Source of the DNA: Verrucomicrobiota bacterium
Lineage (GTDB): Bacteria > Verrucomicrobiota > Verrucomicrobiia > Verrucomicrobiales > Akkermansiaceae
Reading direction: 5' to 3'
Length of the DNA: 11,469 bases
Assembly: GCA_026397695.1 (NCBI GenBank)
Contig: JAPLUJ010000050.1
Coordinates: 1 to 11,469 of the forward strand
This document shows, piece by piece, positions 1-5,502 of this stretch; the stretch's first letter is position 1; every line of letters begins with the position of its first letter. The position numbers and the translations under genes were made by a program. Under the pieces are notes generated by a model. The model worked only from the letters and a program-made list of their open reading frames with translations. It ran no database searches and had not been told where the DNA came from.

Positions 1-1764
1 CGTGAATCCACGGATCCTGACATCGACCGGGATTTTGCTACAGCCATCCGCACGTTCAGGGGTGTGGATTCCGATGGCAATCCCATACCGGGCATGCCGC
101 GACGGCAGGTCCTGCTGGCATGCGGGCGCAAGACCTTCAATCTAACTGGATTCGGGGGTGAACAACTGATCCCCCCCACCGGCATGCTGCTGGATGCGGC
201 GGACGACTTTGGCATTGTCGCGGTGGATGACGAAGAATTCCTCATCCGGAAGCTGGTCACCGGCAGTCAGGATGAACCGTCGCTCATCTGGAAGATAGCC
301 CAAGCCGTCGGCGCGGATCTGGATGAATCCCGTCGTCTCGAGCCCCGTTGGATCAACTTCGCGGGTCCCCCGCCGGATTCAGCCGACCCGACATCCACCG
401 GTCCCTTCCAGTCATGCCCTTTAGACAGTGTGTTGCTCGGCGGTTTCAATGCGGACTTCTTCCGCGACAAGATCGTGATGATCGGCGGTGAACCCGGCAT
501 TGTCGGCGAGGCCCTCGGCAAGGATTTGTTTTCCACTCCTTACCATCGTTTCCAAATCGGCGGGAAACTGCCATTGATGAGCGGCGTCGAAGTCCAAGCC
601 AATGGCCTGGAAAATCTGTTGCACAAGAATTGGCTCACCCGTTCAAGCCGCGAATTCGACCTCGGCTTGATCCTCATCGCGGGAATTCTAACAGGAGTTG
701 GTCTCGTCTTCATCCGCCCCGTCCGCGCCATCATCGCGGCCGTCGTGCTAATTCTAACATGCGGGTTGGCGGGGGTTTTCGCCATGCGCTTCGGCAGGAT
801 TTGGTTTCCGTGGAGTGTGGTTGCCTTCCTGCAAATCCCCGTCGCGCTCGTCTGGGGCATTGCCGCCCGTTCCTATATCGAACGGTTCTTCCGCATCAAG
901 CTCACCGCCGAGCAGGTGATCATTCGCACGGCTTTCGCCAAATACCTGTCGCCACAGATGTTGGACCGGCTCACTGCGGAAGGATTCAACACCAATCTGG
1001 GCGGCGAAAAAATCCAGGCGGCGATGATGTTCACCGACATTGAAGCGTTCACCGACATGTGTGAACGGGTGCGCGATCCGCAACGCATCGTCGAAACCCT
1101 CAACCATTACTTCGAACGCACCACCGGCAGCATCTTCGATCACGACGGCGTAATCATCAAGTTCATCGGTGATGCGATCTTCGCCGCCTGGGGCGCACCA
1201 CTGGCCGATCCCGCCGCCCCCGCCAAAGCGGTGCGTGCCGCGTGGAAACTTTTTGAAAGCAACAAACTGGCGGTGGCCGGCGAGGAATTGAAAACCCGCA
1301 TCGGGTTGCACTTCGGCGAGGTGGTGGCGGGCAACATCGGCAGCACCCGCCGGGTGGACTATACCTTGATCGGGGATGCGGTGAATTTGGCGTCCCGCTT
1401 GGAAGGACTCAACAAGTTGTTTGGTACCCATATCCTCATGAGCGATGCCATCCACGCCTGCCTCGATGACGAGTTCCACACCCGCCGCGTGGGCAAATTC
1501 CGCGTCAAGGGACGTCAGGAAGTCACGGTGGTCCACGAACTGTTAGGCCGCGCCCGCGAGATGCCCGAACCCGCATGGATAGCACCCTACCACCACGCCC
1601 TCGACGCCCTCGACGCCAACCTCATCCCCAAGGCTCTCGAGCTGTTTGCCGCCGTCAGCACCCTGCGCGGCCCGTCCGGCGACGGCCCGTCGCGCTTCTT
1701 CATCGAGCGCCTCAAGTCCGCCGATCACCCGCGCGACGGCATCGTCGAAATCAAGGAGAAGTAG
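1..1764 (+). CDS. CHASE2-domain class III adenylate cyclase (5' partial)
   Basis: Membrane-bound class III nucleotidyl cyclase, predicted to make cAMP from ATP on the cytoplasmic side under control of an extracytoplasmic CHASE2 sensor. The frame is open from base 1, so the true start lies upstream; 587 residues are visible. Residues about 1-210 look like the C-terminal part of CHASE2 (FRDKIVMIGG, a later STPYH, then MSGVEVQANGLENLL). Three membrane segments follow at about 219-238, 243-263 and 268-289. The catalytic domain runs from about 335 to 520. Both metal-binding aspartates are present (D346 in FTDIEAFT, D391 in FIGD). So are the adenine-selecting pair K387 and D453 (VDYTLIGD) and the transition-state residues N462 and R466 (VNLASRLE). 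With all six key residues present, an active homodimeric adenylate rather than guanylate cyclase is expected. A cNMP-domain gene follows on the same strand. Confidence 0.93.
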   Translation, partial: RESTDPDIDRDFATAIRTFRGVDSDGNPIPGMPRRQVLLACGRKTFNLTGFGGEQLIPPTGMLLDAADDFGIVAVDDEEFLIRKLVTGSQDEPSLIWKIAQAVGADLDESRRLEPRWINFAGPPPDSADPTSTGPFQSCPLDSVLLGGFNADFFRDKIVMIGGEPGIVGEALGKDLFSTPYHRFQIGGKLPLMSGVEVQANGLENLLHKNWLTRSSREFDLGLILIAGILTGVGLVFIRPVRAIIAAVVLILTCGLAGVFAMRFGRIWFPWSVVAFLQIPVALVWGIAARSYIERFFRIKLTAEQVIIRTAFAKYLSPQMLDRLTAEGFNTNLGGEKIQAAMMFTDIEAFTDMCERVRDPQRIVETLNHYFERTTGSIFDHDGVIIKFIGDAIFAAWGAPLADPAAPAKAVRAAWKLFESNKLAVAGEELKTRIGLHFGEVVAGNIGSTRRVDYTLIGDAVNLASRLEGLNKLFGTHILMSDAIHACLDDEFHTRRVGKFRVKGRQEVTVVHELLGRAREMPEPAWIAPYHHALDALDANLIPKALELFAAVSTLRGPSGDGPSRFFIERLKSADHPRDGIVEIKEK

Positions 1765-1892
1765 CGTCATCACCGGGCGCTTGCGTGGCGTCCGGCAATC
1801 GTTGCAATGGCGGTGTCCATGCTCGCCGGCAAGCACCCGCAAGTTGGCGATTACCGGCTGTCATCCCTGCGCCAAAAAAAAATCAGCGGAAA

Positions 1893-1922
1893 TTGCTTGG
1901 CAGGCCACGCGGATCTGATAAT
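1893..1922 (+). promoter_or_regulatory. Possible sigma70-like promoter for the cNMP-domain gene
   Basis: TTGCTT (1893-1898) and GATAAT (1917-1922) are separated by 18 bp. The -10 matches consensus at five of six positions; the -35 is weak. Transcription would start near 1929, leaving a leader of about 63 nt. One arm of a 9-bp inverted repeat overlaps the -35. The call is by eye only. Confidence 0.3.
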
Positions 1923-1972
1923 GCAACCGGAGACAAGACGTCTGAACGAGAAGTCACTTCCATTGCCAAGCA
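1894..1972. repeat. 9-bp perfect inverted repeat flanking the leader of the cNMP-domain gene
   Basis: TGCTTGGCA at 1894-1902 is the exact reverse complement of TGCCAAGCA at 1964-1972, with a 61-nt spacer. One arm touches the candidate -35 element and the other lies about 20 bp before the start codon. A chance match of this size in a gap this long is not very unlikely, so the regulatory reading is weak. Confidence 0.35.
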
Positions 1973-1991
1973 CCCCAACCCCCATGTTAGC

Positions 1992-2489
1992 ATGAACCAG
2001 CCACCCACTCCCGTCACCGAACTTCCGGCCATTGGTTTCCTGGCGGAAGTTTCACTCGAGCACCGCGCATTTCTGGCGTGCTTTGGAAAATTCCTCCGCC
2101 CACAAAACGGCGATATGCTCATCAAAGAAGGAGAGCCCCAGGATTCGCTTTACGTCATTATCTCGGGCATCCAGCACATTGTGTATTCCGTAGCCGGGCG
2201 CCAAGTGCTCGTGGCCGCCCTCGGCGAGGGCGATTCCATGGGGGAAATCAATCTGTTTGACCCGGACAAAGCGAGCGCTACGGCGATTACCAATGGCCCC
2301 GGGTTTGTGTGGTCGCTCTCCCGCGAAGAATTGAGTGGCTTTCTGGAAGCGGATCCGATCGCCGGCGTGTGCATTCTGCGCAGTTTGCTGCGCCAGGTCT
2401 CCAAGCGCATGCGCAGCATGAACGACAAACTCGCCTCGGCCGAGGTCAGGGCATCGTTTTATAACTCCTGGACCTCCGACGCGCTGTGA
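1992..2489 (+). CDS. Single-domain cyclic nucleotide-binding protein (Crp-like fold, no HTH)
   Basis: A 165-residue protein consisting of one cNMP-binding domain (residues about 20-135) and a short C-terminal helix; no DNA-binding helix-turn-helix is present. The domain is recognisable from GDMLIKEGEPQDSLYVIISG and the phosphate-binding-cassette start GEINLFD (G84, E85). The arginine that normally contacts the cyclic phosphate, nine to ten residues after that glutamate, is replaced: the stretch reads DKASATA, with A94/S95 where Arg is expected and only K93 nearby. The ATG at 1992 was chosen because the domain begins just after it; the frame stays open far upstream, but that part is a shadow of the cyclase gene. 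It lies downstream of the cyclase and its stop overlaps the next start. It may be a cAMP-responsive regulatory subunit, or it may have lost cNMP binding. Confidence 0.85.
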   Translation: MNQPPTPVTELPAIGFLAEVSLEHRAFLACFGKFLRPQNGDMLIKEGEPQDSLYVIISGIQHIVYSVAGRQVLVAALGEGDSMGEINLFDPDKASATAITNGPGFVWSLSREELSGFLEADPIAGVCILRSLLRQVSKRMRSMNDKLASAEVRASFYNSWTSDAL

Positions 2490-2869
2490 GTTGGTTCGTT
2501 CAACAAGGGCCACTCGCCCTGTTTGCCGGCTTCGTGGTGATGCACGCACTAGCGGATTTCCCGTTGCAGGGAAGCTACCTCGCCCGGCAGAAATCCCGCA
2601 AACTTGCGGACAGCCGCAGTGATTGGATCATCGCGCTGAGCGCACACAGCATCATTCATGCGGGCGGGGTCTGGCTGGTTTCTGGTTCACTGGCATTCGC
2701 CGCCGCCGAGCTGATTCTCCATAGCATGATTGATCTGGGAAAAGGCGCAGAGAAATACGGACCCGCCCCGGATCAAATCCTGCATTTGACCTGCAAGCTG
2801 GCCTACGTGTGGTTGCTCATGTTGTTAGTGCCTGAGGCGGGAAACCATGGCGTAGATGATCAGGGCTAA
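2486..2869 (+). CDS. DUF3307 family membrane protein
   Basis: A 127-residue small integral membrane protein of the DUF3307 family, function unknown. The family signature is the N-terminal HALADFPLQGSYLARQKS segment (about residues 19-36). Hydrophobic segments lie at about 8-26, 47-66, 67-86 and 99-115. The GTG start at 2486 overlaps the TGA stop of the cNMP-domain gene by four bases (GTGA), so translational coupling is likely and the two products may act together. The last 45 bp, encoding the tail after the final membrane segment, overlap the 3' end of the oppositely oriented cytochrome gene. No terminator was seen between the two convergent genes. Confidence 0.85.
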   Translation: MSWFVQQGPLALFAGFVVMHALADFPLQGSYLARQKSRKLADSRSDWIIALSAHSIIHAGGVWLVSGSLAFAAAELILHSMIDLGKGAEKYGPAPDQILHLTCKLAYVWLLMLLVPEAGNHGVDDQG

Positions 2870-4723
2870 CAGGACCAGTCCGATGCCGAAGAAGACGAAG
2901 CCGATCGGGCGGGCGATGGTCTTCCAGCGTTCCCATTCGTCACGGACGCGGTATTGATCGAGACGGCCTTCGGCGACCAGGCGGTCATACCAGCGTTGGC
3001 GTTCGTGCAGCATTTCGGTTTTCGAGATGCGGCCGGAGAAGATGACGTTGTCCATCGGGAACTTCTCCAGGCGGAAATGGGTGTTGAAGAAGTGGATGGT
3101 GAAGATGAAGCCCGCGGCTAACAACGCTTCGTCGGAGTGAATGATCAATGCGATGTTGATCACCCATCCGGGCATGAACGAGGTGAAGAACTGCGGGAAC
3201 CACATCACCATGCCGGACAAGCCGATGGCGAACACCCCCCAAAACACCGCGAAGTAATCGAATTTTTCCCAATACGTCCAGCGGTCGAACGGCGGTTTGG
3301 GTCCCTTGCCGAAGAACCATTTTTGATGGGCGACGAACTCGTGCCAGTCCTGCAGGCCGGGCACCATGGAATCCGGGCCGAAGATGGCGCCCCACAGACG
3401 TTTGAGATCCCATTTGCCGGTTTCGGGATTGCGGATGGCGCCACGGTTGGTCCAGGATGACTTGATCAGGGCGATCAGGTGAAGGGCGAAGTAGAGGAAG
3501 GTGATCAAGGCGCCGAAGCGGTGGAGTGCGCGGGCGGTCTGGGCGCCGCCGATGAGATGGAACAAGGCTTGCGCCCAATCGGTATAATAGAACTTGAGCG
3601 GCATCCCCGTGATGACTAACAGCAGGAAGCTGGTGACCACCAGGAAGTGCAGGAAACGGTCAAAGGGCGTGAAGCGCGTGAACCACTCGTCATCGCGCTG
3701 GATCTCGTATTTGGTTTCGCGATAGGTCTTCGAATCATGCCGATAGATCCACGCCGAGCGGGCGAGCCACAGCAAGGTGTGGCCGCCAAAGAAGGCGAAC
3801 ACCCCCAGCAACAGGCTGGTCATGAGCACAAACGTGAGGTGCAGTGCCGGGTATTTATTGCCGTCCAGCGGATTGGCGTGCGGGGCGTATTGGGTGAAGC
3901 CGACGGTGGCACCCGCATGGCATTTTTGGCAGGTCTTGAGGCGGTTGTCTGGATGCACGGTGGATTTCGGATCGTCCGTTCTCTGCACCCCGTGGCTACC
4001 GTGGCAGTCGAAACATTTTGCCGTGTAAGCGTAGCCCAGCGTGTTCACCTCGCCCTTTTTCAGCAACTTGCCGTGCACGCTTTTGTTATATTTTTCCTCG
4101 ATGCCGAGGTGGCACTTGCCACAGGTGGCGGCCATGTTCGCCTTGTTGATCGGCGAGCTGCGGTCGACGCTGCGTTTGATATCATGGACGCCATGGCAGT
4201 CGTTGCACGAGGGTGCCACCACTAGTCCCATGTTCTGAACGCCGCGGCCATGCATGCTGTCGCGGTATTGGGCGGCGACATCAGGGAAGCGCATGCGGTA
4301 TTCGGCGTTGATGCCCTTGTTGTCATGGCATTTCGCGCAGGTGCGGGCCAGGTTCAACTTGAACACCGGGGAGTTCAGGTTTTTGGGTGAAAGCATGTCG
4401 TGCGTGCCATGGCAACTCGTGCATGAGGCGGCACCGGAAGAACCCATCGTGCGGCTGACCCCATGAATGCTGGTGGCGTAAATGTCCGCTTGTTCCTTGT
4501 GACAGGATGCGCAATCCACCGGCTTGGCCGCCTTCTCGTCGTCCGGATGTTTTTCCGTTAGGTCAGTGTGACACTCGGCGCAGTTGGTCTTGGCATGCAC
4601 GTTGGGGATCAAATCCTTTTTGGCAGTGGCAGTCGCGGTTTCGGCCGCAACCGCAGCGGCGGGCCAAGCTAACAAGCATAAGGTGCCGAGCAAGCGGCTT
4701 GTAATGCTGAGTGGAATGCGCAT
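2825..4723 (-). CDS. Octaheme cytochrome c / diheme cytochrome b561-like fusion membrane protein
   Basis: A 632-residue electron-transfer protein of the inner membrane. A signal peptide (about residues 1-27, ending AAAVAA) leads into a periplasmic domain with eight CXXCH heme sites starting at C48, C71, C101, C129, C173, C201, C237 and C265. The last six form three pairs, each with exactly 23 residues between the His of the first site and the Cys of the second. The C-terminal half has about six membrane helices resembling the b561/HydC/FdnI family, with His pairs 14 apart (LHRFGAL to ALHL) and 15 apart (IIHSDEA to TIHFF) suited to two b hemes. The layout resembles Geobacter CbcL-type quinol-oxidising gates, which is an analogy and not an ortholog claim. 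I chose ATG 4723 because it directly precedes the signal peptide; a TTG at 4807 would add 28 residues that would bury it. Confidence 0.9.
   Translation of the reverse strand: MRIPLSITSRLLGTLCLLAWPAAAVAAETATATAKKDLIPNVHAKTNCAECHTDLTEKHPDDEKAAKPVDCASCHKEQADIYATSIHGVSRTMGSSGAASCTSCHGTHDMLSPKNLNSPVFKLNLARTCAKCHDNKGINAEYRMRFPDVAAQYRDSMHGRGVQNMGLVVAPSCNDCHGVHDIKRSVDRSSPINKANMAATCGKCHLGIEEKYNKSVHGKLLKKGEVNTLGYAYTAKCFDCHGSHGVQRTDDPKSTVHPDNRLKTCQKCHAGATVGFTQYAPHANPLDGNKYPALHLTFVLMTSLLLGVFAFFGGHTLLWLARSAWIYRHDSKTYRETKYEIQRDDEWFTRFTPFDRFLHFLVVTSFLLLVITGMPLKFYYTDWAQALFHLIGGAQTARALHRFGALITFLYFALHLIALIKSSWTNRGAIRNPETGKWDLKRLWGAIFGPDSMVPGLQDWHEFVAHQKWFFGKGPKPPFDRWTYWEKFDYFAVFWGVFAIGLSGMVMWFPQFFTSFMPGWVINIALIIHSDEALLAAGFIFTIHFFNTHFRLEKFPMDNVIFSGRISKTEMLHERQRWYDRLVAEGRLDQYRVRDEWERWKTIARPIGFVFFGIGLVLLALIIYAMVSRLRH
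4512..4546 (-). repeat. 35-bp segment identical (inverted) to 5320-5354 in the paralogous cytochrome
   Basis: The reverse complement of 4512-4546 is identical at all 35 positions to 5320-5354. Both encode the PDDEKAAKPVDC stretch leading into a CASCH heme site. The flanks diverge at once. The two copies form an inverted repeat about 0.8 kb apart. Confidence 0.9.
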
Positions 4724-4727
4724 GGGA

Positions 4728-4752
4728 TGGAATGAATGGAATGGAATGAATG
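4728..4752. repeat. Short direct repeat TGGAATGAATG x2 in the cytochrome leader
   Basis: TGGAATGAATG occurs at 4728-4738 and 4742-4752, built from GGAAT/GAAT units. It covers the region 5-29 nt upstream of the minus-strand ATG at 4723, where a ribosome-binding site would be expected. No purine-rich Shine-Dalgarno is visible on the transcribed strand there. Confidence 0.7.
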
Positions 4753-4754
4753 AA

Positions 4755-4764
4755 CCGCATGCGG
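4755..4764. promoter_or_regulatory. Palindrome CCGCATGCGG, copy 1 (possible operator)
   Basis: A perfect 10-bp palindrome that recurs at 4996-5005 in the same intergenic region. It lies 15-24 bp downstream of the candidate minus-strand -10 element, a position from which a bound repressor could block the promoter. Confidence 0.35.
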
Positions 4765-4778
4765 AAGGTTGCGGGCCG

Positions 4779-4807
4779 ATGATGCGAATCGATTCGTTTC
4801 GCTTCAA
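4779..4807 (-). promoter_or_regulatory. Possible sigma70-like promoter for the octaheme cytochrome gene
   Basis: On the minus strand TTGAAG (4807-4802) and CATCAT (4784-4779) are 17 bp apart; each hexamer matches consensus at four positions. The 12-bp palindrome CGAATCGATTCG (4785-4796) lies entirely inside the spacer next to the -10. The leader would be about 50 nt. The call is by eye only. Confidence 0.3.
4785..4796. promoter_or_regulatory. Palindrome CGAATCGATTCG (possible operator)
   Basis: A perfect 12-bp palindrome in the spacer of the candidate minus-strand promoter. A regulator bound between -10 and -35 would control the octaheme cytochrome gene. No regulator gene is present in the window. 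Confidence 0.35.
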
Positions 4808-4875
4808 GGCCGGACACGCTGAGGAATTCCGCTCTCACTGGCAAGGTCGGAACATCCGCAACGTTCGAAAGCGCG

Positions 4876-4908
4876 AATGATGCGCACTGTATGCAAAATG
4901 ATGCGCAC
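4876..4908. repeat. 12-bp direct repeat AATGATGCGCAC x2 at 21-bp spacing
   Basis: AATGATGCGCAC occurs at 4876-4887 and again at 4897-4908. The start-to-start distance of 21 bp is two helical turns, so both copies face the same side of the DNA, as expected for tandem sites of a DNA-binding protein. It sits near the middle of the divergent intergenic region. Confidence 0.6.
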
Positions 4909-4994
4909 CCGCCGCTAATATCGGTAAATCCATGGCAGTTCGCGCTTGTGGGAGGACGCGGATGGCCCAAGCTGGCCTGGTGGAACCTGTTAGC

Positions 4995-5006
4995 GCCGCA
5001 TGCGGC
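4995..5006. promoter_or_regulatory. Palindrome GCCGCATGCGGC, copy 2 of CCGCATGCGG
   Basis: A perfect 12-bp palindrome whose central 10 bp repeat the palindrome at 4755-4764. It lies 76-88 bp upstream of the plus-strand cytochrome ATG at 5083. The paired copies, one near each divergent gene, suggest a shared regulator. Confidence 0.4.
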
Positions 5007-5082
5007 AGTTGGTGAGATGGACCCGGATGAGGGCGTGTCATTGCCAACGGCGGGCCGGTTTCAGGTGATATTATCCAACTTC

Positions 5083-5502
5083 ATGAAACCACACATCCTG
5101 CTATTGTCCGCCATCGTCCTGTTGCCCTGCATGGCGCGGACCACCGACGAGAAGATTGCGAACGACAAGTGTCTGGAGTGTCACAGCGACAAGGATCTAA
5201 CAAAAGAGCTGCCGGACGGCAAGAAGGTTTCGATGTTTACGGATGAGGCGAAGCAGAAGGCATCGGTTCACGGCAAAAACCAGTGTGCCGACTGTCACAA
5301 GGACCTGACTGCGGATCACCCGGACGACGAGAAGGCGGCCAAGCCGGTGGATTGTGCCTCATGCCATGAGAAGCAATCGAAAAGCTTTGGTGCCAGCGTG
5401 CACGGGATCGCTTTGCATAACGGCAACGATACGGTGGCGAACTGCAAGGATTGCCAGTCAAGACCTGCGGGCAGTGTCACGGCCAGGAGGCGGACGACGT
5501 GA
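5083..5502 (+). CDS. N-terminal fragment of the broken nonaheme cytochrome
   Basis: A 139-residue open frame from ATG 5083 to TGA 5502. Residues 1-18 form a signal peptide (hydrophobic ILLLSAIVLL, cleavage probably after CMA). Three good heme sites follow: CLECH at C30, CADCH and CASCH. The frame then reaches the damaged fourth site CKDCQ and runs about 15 out-of-frame residues to a stop. A start at ATG 4891 is possible but would place 64 non-signal residues ahead of the signal peptide. The HPDDEKAAKPVDCASCH stretch is identical in the minus-strand paralog. It might be exported as a soluble triheme fragment, but is more likely non-functional. Confidence 0.65.
   Translation: MKPHILLLSAIVLLPCMARTTDEKIANDKCLECHSDKDLTKELPDGKKVSMFTDEAKQKASVHGKNQCADCHKDLTADHPDDEKAAKPVDCASCHEKQSKSFGASVHGIALHNGNDTVANCKDCQSRPAGSVTARRRTT
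5320..5354 (+). repeat. 35-bp segment identical (inverted) to 4512-4546 in the paralogous cytochrome
   Basis: Second copy of the 35-bp identity between the two divergent cytochromes, encoding PDDEKAAKPVDC before the CASCH heme site. Surrounding DNA is clearly more diverged, so the stretch stands out from the general level of paralog similarity. Confidence 0.9.

Larger units (their letters stand above)
1765..1991 (+). other. Intergenic gap between cyclase and cNMP-domain gene
   Basis: This is a 227-bp gap with no convincing gene. It contains an A9 homopolymer at 1874-1882, an 8-bp palindrome AGACGTCT at 1936-1943, a 9-bp inverted repeat (1894-1902 and 1964-1972) and a possible promoter at 1893-1922. 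No clear intrinsic terminator for the cyclase was seen. No Shine-Dalgarno stands before the ATG at 1992. Confidence 0.6.
4724..5082. other. Divergent intergenic control region between the two cytochrome genes
   Basis: A 359-bp stretch between the start codons of the two divergent cytochromes, with no convincing gene. It is rich in symmetric and repeated elements: an 11-bp direct repeat beside the minus-strand start, palindrome CCGCATGCGG twice, palindrome CGAATCGATTCG, and a 12-bp direct repeat at a 21-bp step. A possible minus-strand promoter lies at 4779-4807. I found no convincing plus-strand promoter and no good Shine-Dalgarno for either gene. Confidence 0.7.

Noticed and set aside
754..1536. 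260-residue open frame on the minus strand inside the cyclase gene
   Set aside because: It is antisense to the catalytic domain with all six active-site residues on the plus strand. Its translation has no recognisable domain, and such frames are common in GC-rich DNA.
3647..4225. 192-residue plus-strand frame inside the octaheme cytochrome gene
   Set aside because: It is opposite a frame with eight CXXCH motifs and membrane helices; it is a codon-bias shadow.
4724..4807. Longer start (TTG 4807) for the octaheme cytochrome
   Set aside because: It would add 28 residues before a clear signal peptide, partly encoded by the GGAAT repeat. ATG 4723 is more plausible.
5041..5074. TTGCCA plus TATTAT as a promoter for the plus-strand cytochrome
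   Set aside because: The spacer is 22 bp and the -10 would lie only 8 bp before the start codon, leaving no room for a leader.
4891..5082. Longer start (ATG 4891) for the plus-strand cytochrome
   Set aside because: It would place 64 unrelated residues ahead of the signal peptide and runs across the repeated palindromic elements of the control region.
5083..5136. Lipoprotein signal for the plus-strand cytochrome (LLPC)
   Set aside because: Pro before the Cys does not fit the lipobox. Signal peptidase I cleavage after CMA is more likely.
5446..5465. Programmed ribosomal frameshift joining the cytochrome halves
   Set aside because: No slippery heptamer is present, the heme-4 histidine is lost, and the usual 20-23 residue linker is missing. 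A frameshift would not restore these.
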